From the NCBI GenBank assembly GCA_012030815.1, contig JAAUVF010000001.1, positions 1 through 17,688 on the forward strand: DNA of 17,688 nt. The letters are read 5' to 3'. The position numbers were made by a program, and so were the translations under genes. Below, one piece after another: positions 7,465 through 16,148 of the stretch. The stretch comes from Nanobdellota archaeon (lineage in GTDB: Archaea; Thermoproteota; Nitrososphaeria; Nitrososphaerales; Nitrosopumilaceae). The notes below the pieces were generated by a model. It did not search any database. It worked only from the letters and a program-made list of their open reading frames with translations, and was not told where the DNA came from. Position 1 is the first letter of the stretch; each line of letters begins with the position of its first letter.

Positions 7465-8126
7465 TTAATTCATTGAATCCAATACTTTTGAAAAAACAGA
7501 GTATGGTTGTGCACCTACTAGTTTTTCTTGCTGTCCATCAGGGCCTATGATAAAAAATGTCGGAGTTCCACTTACGCCTAATTTTTTTGCTTCAGCAATA
7601 TTATATTGCACTCTCTTTGTATATTTTCCAGAATCGAGACAACTATCAAACAATTCAGAATCAAGACCTAAACTAAACGCAAATGATTTTAGTCGTTCAG
7701 AATTTGCCCATCCATTATCTATTTGTGATTCCTGAGAAGTATATAGTTGATTATGATATTCCCAATATTTTCCTTGATCTTCAGCACAGTAAGACGCTTG
7801 TGCTGCTTTTGGTGAATCTCTTCCCAAAAATGCAAGATCAACAAAACTAGATTTACTTTTCCAGTATCAAGATAATTTTGAAATAATGAGGGTTTTGTAT
7901 TATGAAACCAATTATAACATTGATGACATTGATAGTCACCAAATTCTACAATCGTAATGGGAGCAGATGAGGAACCCAAAATTGATGAACCCATAGTGGT
8001 GGAAATAGTTCCATGCAATCTTGCATCCATAGTTTCAGTTTCAACAGAAGATGAAGAATATGCCAGAATTACACCTACAACAACAATCGAGGCAATTATA
8101 CCAAACAAGAGTCCTTTTTTTACCAC
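7465..8126 (-). CDS. Membrane-anchored DsbA-like thioredoxin, one frameshift
   Basis: Extracytoplasmic thiol-disulfide oxidoreductase. The GTG start leads to a signal anchor (LLFGIIASIVVVGVILAY), a Ser/Thr linker, then the thioredoxin fold: VEFGDYQCHQC with the catalytic CHQC at residues 67-70, an inserted helical domain (SYCAEDQGKYWEYHNQLY), and GVSGTPTFFI with the cis-Pro near residue 189. One base lost near A4 at 7843-7846 splits the gene; restoring it reads LVFVDLAFLGRDSPKAA and gives 220 aa, normal for DsbA-like proteins. It lies 31 bases after a C2H2 gene and one base before the CSCGP membrane protein. Thaumarchaea carry many such DsbA-like proteins. It may oxidise, reduce or isomerise Cys of secreted or copper proteins; the direction cannot be told here. 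Confidence 0.9.
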
Positions 8127-8157
8127 AACAAACGTAATGGAAAATTGTTTAAAAAAC

Positions 8158-8370
8158 TTATTCCAAATTATGCGAGAATTTTTTCTTAAAAAGATTCACA
8201 AATTTAGAAATAGCAATGTCAATTGGGCATACTTCACATTGATTTGAAGATAAGTGTTTAGACAGATGATTTTCAAATGTTTTTCTAGAATTAAATACAA
8301 TATCACATTTTACACAATAAACCTTTGAAATGTTATTTTTAGAGGTTTTTACCACATGTGTTTTCCTCAT
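8158..8370 (-). CDS. 70-aa C2H2 zinc-finger protein
   Basis: A classical C2H2 finger is at residues 19-39: C19-x2-C22-x12-H35-x3-H39, with the usual Phe and Leu core positions (VFNSRKTFENHL). It is followed by a second Cys pair (C45, C48) without the matching His pair, and a basic tail (SKFVNLFKKKF). Before the finger is a Lys-rich arm. It is probably a nucleic-acid-binding or regulatory protein. ATG start at 8370. It is upstream of the DsbA-like gene in the same direction and may share its transcript. Confidence 0.75.
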   Translation of the reverse strand: MRKTHVVKTSKNNISKVYCVKCDIVFNSRKTFENHLSKHLSSNQCEVCPIDIAISKFVNLFKKKFSHNLE

Positions 8371-8492
8371 CAGATCTTATAAAGTTCCTGCTGAAAATCA
8401 TCAACTAAGAAACTTGAGAAGCGATCACTAGAATTGAGAGATAAAGTGAAAGTAGATTCCAGAAAACAAATATCATTGATTAATACAAGGTC

Positions 8493-8858
8493 TCACAAAT
8501 AATGTATCTTCATATGATTTTGTAGTTCTACCTCATATCTAGTTAAAAATCCACAATGAGTACAAGAAAACATATCAGATCGGGGAAGTGAATCTCGTTC
8601 GATAGTTTTACCATAAATAGATTTAATCGATATAACATCATGATTAGAGATAACAGCAAAATTATGCGCTTCACCGATTGAGCCCAAGAATTCTTTGATT
8701 GCAGTTATAACGATCGTTTTATCGATTATTTCATCATCAAGAGAAGACAGCATAAAGGAGTGGTTTTTCAGAGTAGGTATTGCTGCTACTTGGTCAGATA
8801 CGTAAACGACTAATTCACTTTTTATTGGTTCTACGTCTCGACAGTCAATTGTTAGCAT
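8493..8858 (-). CDS. C2H2 zinc-finger protein with N-terminal alpha/beta domain
   Basis: 121 aa from ATG at 8858; a TTG seven codons upstream is the alternative. The ATG is preferred because an A/T box (8879-8886) lies about 21-28 bases before it. Residues 1-90 form an unnamed domain (LTIDCRDVEPIKSELVVYVS, IKEFLGSIGEAHNFAVIS), apparently strand-helix-strand. The C-terminal finger is C99-x2-C102-x12-H115-x3-H119 and ends the protein at HYL. I recall this arrangement being common in Nitrosopumilus. It is a likely nucleic-acid-binding protein; the target is unknown. It is divergent from the gene at 8942. Confidence 0.78.
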   Translation of the reverse strand: MLTIDCRDVEPIKSELVVYVSDQVAAIPTLKNHSFMLSSLDDEIIDKTIVITAIKEFLGSIGEAHNFAVISNHDVISIKSIYGKTIERDSLPRSDMFSCTHCGFLTRYEVELQNHMKIHYL

Positions 8859-8902
8859 ATAGTTTACCAGAATAATCAATATTTTAGTTTAACAAAAATT
8901 TG

Positions 8903-8935
8903 AAAATGATTATTATAGTTTGAGATAATCATTTT
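8903..8935. promoter_or_regulatory. Inverted repeat between divergent genes (candidate operator)
   Basis: AAAATGATTAT at 8903-8913 is matched perfectly by ATAATCATTTT at 8925-8935, with an 11-base spacer. It sits 7-39 bases before the ATG at 8942 and in the only gap between two divergent genes, so it is placed to act as a binding site for a dimeric regulator. Low GC makes a stable RNA hairpin less likely. Confidence 0.45.
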
Positions 8936-8941
8936 TCTTAG

Positions 8942-9327
8942 ATGGGAGACTCAGAAACATTTGGCATAGAAAATGGGCATGGTGCTGAAGTAGTTTCATG
9001 GTTAAATGATCAAGCCAAAACAAATAGAACTAAATTCGAGGCAAGGTTGTATGGATATGTAATCACTACAAAAAACTTTGGAGATTTTGAAATGTTTTCA
9101 TGGATAGGAGATGTTCAGATTGCAAGAAAAATGATCAATAAAGCTAGTAAAAGATTCAAAATAAAAATAATTGAAGGAGGATACAAACCAAAAGAGAAAA
9201 TATATCGAATGAAAAATTTGATTATGCCAAAGTCAGAAAAGATCAAAAAACAATAGGACAAATAGAATTTGAAGCATCAAGATTTGGAAAGGGAGAATGG
9301 GAGGTAAAAAATGAAGAGAGGCATTAA
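8942..9327 (+). CDS. 128-aa protein of unknown function, one frameshift
   Basis: ATG at 8942. The first part (GDSETFGIENGHGAEVVSWL, then repeated beta strands such as RLYGYVITTKNFGDFEMFSW) looks globular and soluble. After YRMKNL the frame breaks; one missing base near 9221-9224 (TTGATTATG) lets it continue as AKVRKDQKTIGQIEFEASRF, GKGEWEVKNEERH, to a TAA at 9325-9327. Corrected length is 128 aa. It lies ten bases before the dehydrogenase start, so the two likely form an operon. I do not recognise the family. Confidence 0.6.
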
Positions 9328-9336
9328 AAAAAACTC

Positions 9337-10241
9337 ATGATGAAAAAAGAAGAAAGTACTAAAGATAGGGATCGTGGGTACTGGAATGCTTGGAAATGCA
9401 ATAGGATTGCATTTATTGAAATCAGGTTTTAATTTAACAGTTTATAACAGAACCAAAGAAAAAACAAATGAATTAAAAAGAATGGTGCAAAAATTGCAGA
9501 TTCACCAAAAATTGTGGCTGAAAATTCAGAGTTGGTGATTATAATTGTAAAAGATGCAAATGCAGTAAAAAAATAGCATTTGGAAAAAATGGGATCATTG
9601 AAGGCAATCATAAACAATTAACCATTGCAGATATGAGCACAATTAGTCCAATAGAATCAAAAAAGATTTCCAAAAGATTTCGAAAATACAAAATCATCAA
9701 ATTAGATACACCTGTTATGGGCGGACCAAATGTAGCAATTACAGGAGAATTGGTATTAATGGCATCAGGAGATAAAAAAATATTTGATAGATTTAAAAAA
9801 GTTTTTGAGAAAATAGCAAATAAGATATTTTTTTTAGGAGATGATGGAACTGCACATCTAGTTAAACTTGCAATGAATCTTCAAATTACAATGCTTGCGC
9901 TTGCTCTTTCAGAAGGAATAACATTAGTAAAAAGTGCAAAGGCAGATCCAAAGATATTTTTAGACATTTTGAATTCAACTTATTTTAAAACTGGAATGAG
10001 TGAGAATAAAGCATACAAAATGATACAAGATGAGTTTAATCCAACATTTACTCTTGCAAATTTGAAAAAAGACATCAGTACGATTACAGATACTGCAAAA
10101 TCACTTGGAATCAATTTACCAATGATCAAAAAAGCAGAGGATGTGTATCGTGATGCATTAGCACGTGGGTTTGGAGATATAGACTACACAGGAATTTTAG
10201 CATATATTAAAAAAATAAACCAGTCAAAGCATAATAATTAA
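9337..10241 (+). CDS. NAD(P)-dependent beta-hydroxyacid dehydrogenase, three frameshifts
   Basis: Member of the 3-hydroxyisobutyrate/6-phosphogluconate dehydrogenase superfamily, which oxidises beta-hydroxyacids or reduces semialdehydes. The N-terminal Rossmann motif is KIGIVGTGMLGNAIGLHLL; then come LDTPVMGGPNVAITGELVLM (substrate-binding DxPVxGG) and GTAHLVKLAMNL, whose Lys is the catalytic one and Asn the conserved partner. Breaks lie at A6 near 9342-9348, near 9475-9480 and at A7 9567-9573. Correcting them gives 301 aa, the usual length. ATG at 9337 or 9340. The actual substrate is unknown; glyoxylate/succinate-semialdehyde reductases share these motifs. The 202-residue piece from 9633 alone would lack the cofactor domain and should not be taken as the gene. 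Confidence 0.88.
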
Positions 10242-10270
10242 AAATCATGACTAGGATTTACCAAAAATTC

Positions 10271-10276
10271 TATAAG
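10271..10276 (+). promoter_or_regulatory. TATA box of the SDR gene
   Basis: TATAAG begins 27 bases before the ATG at 10298. It suggests the SDR has its own leaderless promoter instead of depending on the upstream dehydrogenase. Confidence 0.5.
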
Positions 10277-10297
10277 CTACGCCAGTAAAAATACAAT

Positions 10298-11059
10298 ATG
10301 AGACTTGAAGGCAAGGTTGCAGTGGTTACTGGTGCATCAAGTGATATTGGAAAAGGAATTGCAAAAAGATTTGCAGAGGAAGGTGCAAAAGTTGTTCTGG
10401 TTGCAAGGAATCTTGAGGGATTAGAAAAAGCAAGAAAAGAGATAGGAAATGAGAAATTTACAGCTTCAATGTCATGTGATCTAACTAATGAATCACAAGT
10501 AATGCAAACTATTAATCAAATCATGGACACGTATGGAAAAATAGACATTTTAGTAAACAATGCAGGTGCAATCAATGATCCAGTTCATTTTCATCAAATG
10601 CAGGATTCAGAGATTAGAAAATTAATCGATATCAACTTGTTTGGAATTTTTCACATTACTAAAGCTGTGTTAAATAAAATGACAGATACTAAGAAAGGGG
10701 TGATTGTAAACATCGGTTCAATATCTAGTGAAAGAGCAATACCAAGAGTTCACCTAGCAGCATATTCTGCAACAAAAGCTGCGATAACAATGTTCACAAA
10801 ATCAATAGCGGTAGAATACGCAAGAAAAAATATCAGATGTAATTGTGTGAATCCAGGAATAATTAATTCTGGAATGATAAAGCCATATCTAGATGAACCT
10901 CAAGCAAGAAAAGTTCTAGAAGAAAGATTACCACTAGCAAGAATTGGTGAGCCGGTGGATGTAGCAAATGCAGCATTATTTTTAGCGTCAGATGAAGCAA
11001 ATTGGATTACAGGAACCATTCTAAATGTAGATGGTGGTAAAACAGCTTCTGAAGGATAA
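10298..11059 (+). CDS. Classical short-chain dehydrogenase/reductase
   Basis: NAD(P)-dependent oxidoreductase of 253 aa, intact. Rossmann motif TGASSDIG at residues 11-18, NNAG at 87-90, catalytic Ser at 141 or 143, Tyr156 and Lys160 in AAYSATK, and a C-terminal [20 protein letters not shown] typical of FabG/glucose-dehydrogenase-like SDRs. The middle Gly of the TGxxxGxG cofactor loop is Asp (D16), which may affect cofactor binding. It resembles 3-oxoacyl-ACP reductases in sequence, but archaea lack standard fatty-acid synthesis, so the substrate cannot be deduced. It follows a beta-hydroxyacid dehydrogenase in the same direction. Confidence 0.9.
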   Translation: MRLEGKVAVVTGASSDIGKGIAKRFAEEGAKVVLVARNLEGLEKARKEIGNEKFTASMSCDLTNESQVMQTINQIMDTYGKIDILVNNAGAINDPVHFHQMQDSEIRKLIDINLFGIFHITKAVLNKMTDTKKGVIVNIGSISSERAIPRVHLAAYSATKAAITMFTKSIAVEYARKNIRCNCVNPGIINSGMIKPYLDEPQARKVLEERLPLARIGEPVDVANAALFLASDEANWITGTILNVDGGKTASEG

Positions 11060-11066
11060 TTTTAGA

Positions 11067-11189
11067 TTATAGAATACTGTTTTTTCTTCTAACAGTATAT
11101 GACCTATATGCAAATCCAGTTATGCCCATAATTATTGCTGTAACAACAGACCAAATTACAAAAGAAACAATATCAGATTCAATCATCAT
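11067..11189 (-). CDS. 40-aa single-pass membrane protein
   Basis: ATG-ATG at 11189 to TAA at 11067. Reads MMIESDIVSFVIWSVVTAII, then MGITGFAYRSYTVRRKNSIL. One membrane helix (about residues 6-27) with acidic residues before it and Arg/Lys after it, so N-out and C-in by the positive-inside rule. It converges on the SDR gene. A TTTAGA box lies near -27. No family recognised. Confidence 0.5.
   Translation of the reverse strand: MMIESDIVSFVIWSVVTAIIMGITGFAYRSYTVRRKNSIL
11074..11098. terminator. Hairpin between convergent genes, possible terminator
   Basis: ATACTGTT at 11074-11081 pairs perfectly with AACAGTAT at 11091-11098 around a pyrimidine-rich loop (TTTTCTTCT). It starts 15 bases after the SDR stop and overlaps the end of the convergent 40-aa gene. 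The T-rich loop on the plus strand could end SDR transcription; the stem is short. Confidence 0.35.
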
Positions 11190-11273
11190 TTTAGATAAAT
11201 GAATTGGGCATCTAAAGTTTCGGTTTAAAAATAAGACTATAAAATAAATTTTCAGGAGTATTTTTGAAACATC

Positions 11274-11279
11274 TAAATA
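11274..11279 (+). promoter_or_regulatory. TATA-like box before the 69-aa zinc protein
   Basis: TAAATA begins 27 bases before the ATG at 11301, compatible with a leaderless transcript. A/T richness makes chance occurrence easy. Confidence 0.35.
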
Positions 11280-11300
11280 GATTTAATTCAAATAACTTTC

Positions 11301-11510
11301 ATGCCGGAATTAATATGTCCTGATTGCGGAAAACGCTTATTTCATGAAAATGAAGATACGCTGAAAATAGAAGAAACGATACATGGAAAATTCTGTAGAA
11401 AAAAACAAGGAGAGAATCATAGTTTCATGCACCGAGACCCTGGACATATGGCCACATTTGATTCAGAAAGAGAAAATGATGGTGTCGGAAATCCAATTTT
11501 AAAGAAGTAA
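11301..11510 (+). CDS. 69-aa zinc-knuckle protein
   Basis: ATG at 11301. CPDC at residues 6-9 opens the chain (ELICPDCGKRLFHE), with C32 and several His (H28, H40, H44, H49) further on; C6, C9, C32 and one His could form one zinc site. The C-terminal half is polar and probably disordered. It lies between a divergent small membrane protein and the geranylgeranyl reductase, and is separated from the latter by 52 bases. Function unknown. Confidence 0.65.
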   Translation: MPELICPDCGKRLFHENEDTLKIEETIHGKFCRKKQGENHSFMHRDPGHMATFDSERENDGVGNPILKK

Positions 11511-11562
11511 TTAACAAGACAATATCAATACCTCAAAATTATATCCTAGAATTAACTAACAA

Positions 11563-12786
11563 TTGAAGTTGACAATAGAACATCATTATGATTTAGTAGT
11601 TGTAGGTGGTGGGCCTGCAGGATCTTCAGTAGCATTTGAAGCATCAAAAAATGGAATCAAAGTAGCCCTTATTGAAAAAGAAGAAACCATTGCACAGTCA
11701 GTCAGAACAAGCGGAGTAACATGGATGCAAAGCATAAAAGAATTTGGCATTCCAGATGACTGTTATAATCCAATTAAAAATTACTCATTTTGTTCACCAA
11801 ATAACGAGGTTACAATATCAGATACGATTTCACATGCCGCAGTTTTAGATGTAAGAAAAACTTATCGATGGTTAGCAAAACAAGCAGAAAATCAAGGTGC
11901 AGATATTTTTCTTAAAACAAACATCAAAAAGGTATTAAAAAACAATGAAGGAGACATCGTAGGAGTAAGTGGAACAAGCAAAGAAGATGAAATAATATTT
12001 CATGCCAAAATGATTGTGGATGCAAGTGGATTTTCTTCAGTTGTTTCTAAATCGATGGGATTTGTAACACAATGGGAAAGATTTGGAGCGGGTGCAGAAT
12101 ATGAAGTTGAAGCAGAGATAGTTGATCAAAATACATGGTGGCTCATGGTGGGTCAGAAATATTCTCCAGCAGGATATGCATGGATTTTTCCAGTAGGAAA
12201 AAATATTGTGAGAATTGGAGTGGGAGTTGGAAAGCCAGAATCATCAGTAGATCCTACTGAAAGATTAAAAGAATTAATGGATTCAAAAATGGGTCCAATT
12301 AAAAATTTAGGAAAAATTACACCAATTGAATTTCATTATGGATTAATTCCAAATGATGGGTTATCAAGAAAAACAGTATACAACAACTTGATTCTTGTAG
12401 GAGATTCTGCAGGACAAGCTAATCCATTAGTGCTGGAAGGGATAAGATATGCAATAAAATACGGACGTGTTGCAGGAAAAGTTGCAGCAAATGCAATTAA
12501 ATCAGGAGATACAGACGAGTCTGCATTATATCCATATGAAGAGAATTGGAAAAAAGAAATACATACAAAAATTAAATCTGCAGGAAAAGTTCAGAGTAGA
12601 TGGATAGGATTATCAGATGATGAATGGGATAAAGAATTAGACATTATCAAAGAATTAAAATCTGAAGAATTTTTAGATTTCATAAAAGCTGATTTTGGAG
12701 TAGCAAACATGATAAAATTAGCCACACATCATCCAAAATTAGCAGTTAGACAATTATTTAATCTAGTAAAAAGCAAAAACAAGTAA
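11563..12786 (+). CDS. Geranylgeranyl reductase family flavoprotein
   Basis: FAD-dependent enzyme of 407 aa; relatives saturate the isoprenoid chains of archaeal membrane lipids or other geranylgeranyl groups. The FAD dinucleotide motif is at residues 10-20 (VVGGGPAGSSV), a glutamate ends the second strand (ALIEKE), the middle VDASGFSSVVSKSMG and the C-terminal GDSAGQANPLVLEGIRYAI are characteristic. The start is TTG at 11563, giving the normal N-terminus just before the first strand; no ATG fits. The frame is intact. It converges with one base of spacing on the large secreted protein. Thaumarchaea carry several paralogues, so the exact lipid step is not certain. Confidence 0.9.
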   Translation: MKLTIEHHYDLVVVGGGPAGSSVAFEASKNGIKVALIEKEETIAQSVRTSGVTWMQSIKEFGIPDDCYNPIKNYSFCSPNNEVTISDTISHAAVLDVRKTYRWLAKQAENQGADIFLKTNIKKVLKNNEGDIVGVSGTSKEDEIIFHAKMIVDASGFSSVVSKSMGFVTQWERFGAGAEYEVEAEIVDQNTWWLMVGQKYSPAGYAWIFPVGKNIVRIGVGVGKPESSVDPTERLKELMDSKMGPIKNLGKITPIEFHYGLIPNDGLSRKTVYNNLILVGDSAGQANPLVLEGIRYAIKYGRVAGKVAANAIKSGDTDESALYPYEENWKKEIHTKIKSAGKVQSRWIGLSDDEWDKELDIIKELKSEEFLDFIKADFGVANMIKLATHHPKLAVRQLFNLVKSKNK

Positions 12787-12787
12787 A

Positions 12788-15756
12788 TCACCTTACAGTA
12801 AAAAAGTCAGTAACAATTACATCATGATATTGAAGTTGAGCAACATAAACTCCAGAATTAAACGGTTTGGAGATAATTTCATTAAAAAGACCTGACGAGT
12901 TATCTTTCAGAGTTACGGATTCCACTAGATTGCCCCTCTGATCAAATATATCAACAAACAAATCTTCTCTAAACGCTATTGTTTTTTGTACTGCACCTGA
13001 AATAACAAGAGTATCATCATTGTACTGGACTTCCACTACAGCTGATCTTGAGCGTGTTGGGAGATATTTTTCAATCAAATACCTCAAATTATCTAATTTA
13101 TCACTAACTTTTTTTGAATCTTTACTAACCAAACCTAACTTGATATCATTAATAGTTGAAGAAAAGTTAGAATCACTATCAGATATCTGCCCAAATTTTT
13201 TAATGAATGTAGTTAATTCTTCAAAATCCCTTGCAAGTTCAACCATATTCAAATCAACAGAAGTGTAAGTATTTTCAAATCGTTCTTTTACATTTACAAT
13301 TTGGGTTGCTTTAGAATCTTGATATTGTAACATTACCACGTAAAGACCAGGATCTGCAGGAGTTATCCACTGTGTGTAAAAATCACCATACTTTGTATCT
13401 GTAAATTCCAAGGCACTGTGAGTACTACCATCCATATTGAAAACAGTGACATACAATGGGGATCTTCGATCAAAAAGAGATTTTTCCACAGCACCTTGAA
13501 TTATCCAAATATCTTTTTCTTGATCAAAAGAAATATCATAGATTATTCTAGGATTGGTGATAACTAGATGCTCACTTAAAAATTCGCCAATTTTTAAAAT
13601 TTTTGACTCAGCATCAATAAAATTACCATAATCAATTAGAGCATAAGCATCAGAAATCATTTCGTCATATTCGTTAGAGTATTGAGAAAATTCACTGTTA
13701 TAGAATTTAGCAACCATATTAGAGTAATTATTCAATCTATCACGATACTCGATTCGTTTTATCTCATCTCCGCTATAACCAACTTTTGAACCATATGGAG
13801 CATCAGTGTAGGCTTTTGAAACTTGATTCCATTCAATAAACAAACTTCGAACTAGTTTATCGGCTTCATCAAGGTCATTTTTTATAACAAGATCTCTCAC
13901 GTCGTCTATTTTTTCATTAAATGAGGATGTAAATTCTATATATCCAGGCAAAAATTTATGGGTACGTAATCCCAACTCAACTAAATTTTCTATAGATTTT
14001 GCTCTTTGTAAAATATCACTTGCTCGTATTTTAAAAGCATCGCCATCATACGAATTCAAATCAGATTTGATTTTAGGAGCTTGTTCGCTGACCCAAGTCA
14101 ATAGAACTTCTATTCTATCAATTCTCATAATAGATGGATTATCAGATTCCATTTGTTCTGCAGTGTTAAGAATTTTTAATGCACTATCAATCAGATATAA
14201 ATTGTCATAATCAGCTTGAAGTTCCGCTTTTTGTTTCATTGTTTGATATTCAAATTTTAAAACAGTTAGAGGATTTCTTTTCTCTCTCAATTCAGTCATA
14301 TCTTGATCGAATTCAGAAACAATAGAGAGAATTTCTTCAGAAGAATTAGCAGTTTCAACTTTTTCTAAAAGGAATCTCCAAGAAGATATCAAGCTAGAAT
14401 CAACTCCATTAGATTGAGATATTTCAACAGCCTTACTTATTCGAGAAGAAATATCTATAATCCGTTTCATTTGTTGAATTTGAATTTCAGATTTAATGAT
14501 ATCATCAGGGGATGATGCAAATTCTAATTCAGATTTTAGATTATTCCAGTCAGACATCAACAAGTTTGCAAGGTCAGAATTTTCATCAGAGTTTGAAGAA
14601 ATGAATCGATCCACATCCTCTAATTCTCTTAGTAAAATTGCAGCATTATAAAGACGATTGATTTTTTCTCCAGAATCAAGTAAGTCAGATATAGACTCTT
14701 TATTTTCAAGAGACAGTCTAGTCCCCTCCCAATCATTTTGAATTAGACGATAAAGATCGCTTTGTTTTCTTGAAACAATATCAAGATATCTAGCCTCAGA
14801 TAACAAATCAACGAGGCCTGAAATTTCTTGTACATGTATAGGGGCGGTTCCTCGAGCAAAAATAAAACCAACTTCTTCTTTGACAAATCTGTTCATCACG
14901 GTATCAGATTTTTTCATCAAATTTAGAAGAGTTTCTTCAAGTTCATCAAAAGTAAGAATTTTTGTTGCAGGTGTTTTTGTTGGATTTATGTTTCTAATCT
15001 CCACAAATGCATCAGACAATAAATCAATGGATTTACGTTTATCATTTATTTCATAATAAAATATAGATAGAAACACAGTTCGATTAATTGATTTTGCATT
15101 ATCAAATGAAATTTCCCCATCAAGTAACATTTGAGATACAGAATTCAAAGAGGATGTAACTGCAGGTCTAAGAACAGGAGTTATCTCATAACTGAATTCA
15201 TCAGAATAAAATTCATCCAGTAGATCAACATATGTTTTTCTATTGTAGGTAAATCATCAGATAGTAGAACATCATTTACATTATTGATAAAAGATTCTTC
15301 AAGATTATTTTTTTCGCCAAGTACAAATAATGTTTTAGACAATAAATTTTTAGCAGAAGCAATTAATGTTTCAGGAGTAGATTCAAAAAATATTTTATTA
15401 GTTACTTGAAAATTAGCTGTTGTGGAATAATCACCATAAAATAATTTAACTTCGTATTCTCCAACTAACCCACATATTCTACCACTTAATGGAATTCCAT
15501 CAGTCATAAACTCGCCGTTAGGTAATGGGGTAAGTTGTTGAATTTGACATAAATCACCTTCAGGATTAATTATTTGCATTATCAAAAATGAATCATTTTG
15601 AATAGAGGAAACTTGTCCAAAAATAAAAAGAGATTCACCCCTATCAAAAGATCCAAAATTATCAATTATGCTTATTCGTTCAGGATTCTGAGCACTGGCA
15701 TAAACTGGCATAATTAACAATAAAATCAATCCTAAAACTGTGCCTGCTTGCCTCAT
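12788..15756 (-). CDS. Large secreted protein with three beta-sandwich domains, one frameshift
   Basis: About 989 aa after restoring one base at the T5 run 15235-15239, where DDLPTIEK continues as TYVDLLDEFYSDEFSYEI. ATG at 15756 gives a clean signal peptide (MRQAGTVLGLILLLIMPVYA, cleavage after ASA); the TTG seven codons upstream fits less well. Residues about 26-120 form a beta domain (RGESLFIFGQV, GLVGEYEVKLFYGDYSTT). Residues about 130-740 are charged, helical and likely coiled-coil. Two related beta domains follow, at about 745-830 and 905-989, sharing a G-A-V-x-K opening and a G-x-Y-V-x-x-L-Q-Y closing strand. There is no C-terminal membrane helix or obvious sorting tail. Probable cell-envelope scaffold; function unknown. 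It lies 69 bases after a zinc-ribbon gene. Confidence 0.85.
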
Positions 15757-15825
15757 GGGGATCAAATTTGAAATCAATGCTACTTAAAACTTGGGAATCA
15801 ATGATACGTGAGAACTACTATTCTG

Positions 15826-16071
15826 TCAAGCCATAGAGGTTACAAAAGAGGCATTAGCCTTGTAAATCCCCACAGTATAAGATCTAAAACTTTTACTCGA
15901 CATGCAGAAACTATGAAATTGTTCAATTGTTCTAGTATTACAAGATGCACAGATTAGTTGAATTGTTTTATTACATTGTGCACATTTAGAGTAATCAATT
16001 AAAAATCCTCCACAATTTCGACATGATTCATCTGGCAATTTACTTTCAAAATTGGATTTGAAAATGTACAT
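15826..16071 (-). CDS. 81-aa double zinc-ribbon protein
   Basis: ATG at 16071. Four knuckles line up: C17-x2-C20, C30-x2-C33, C41-x2-C44 and H53-x2-C56, enough for two zinc sites. The rest is short and polar. Such ribbons often mediate contacts with RNA or protein. It is read leftwards, 69 bases before the large secreted protein, and divergently from the methyltransferase. No specific family recognised. Confidence 0.72.
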   Translation of the reverse strand: MYIFKSNFESKLPDESCRNCGGFLIDYSKCAQCNKTIQLICASCNTRTIEQFHSFCMSSKSFRSYTVGIYKANASFVTSMA

Positions 16072-16148
16072 TTAAGGAAAACGTAGAAGTCGTTCATAGT
16101 AAAGCTCAGTAAGAAGAAGATTATAATGAGAAAGGGAGAGTAAAAACA

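Noticed and set aside
7957..8247. 96-aa plus-strand ORF opposite the DsbA-like gene
   Set aside because: Shadow; the minus strand has signal anchor and CHQC motif in the same bases.
13020..13268. 82-aa plus-strand ORF antisense to the secreted protein
   Set aside because: It is a shadow: no start signal, and the opposite strand carries a continuous long protein with clear domains.
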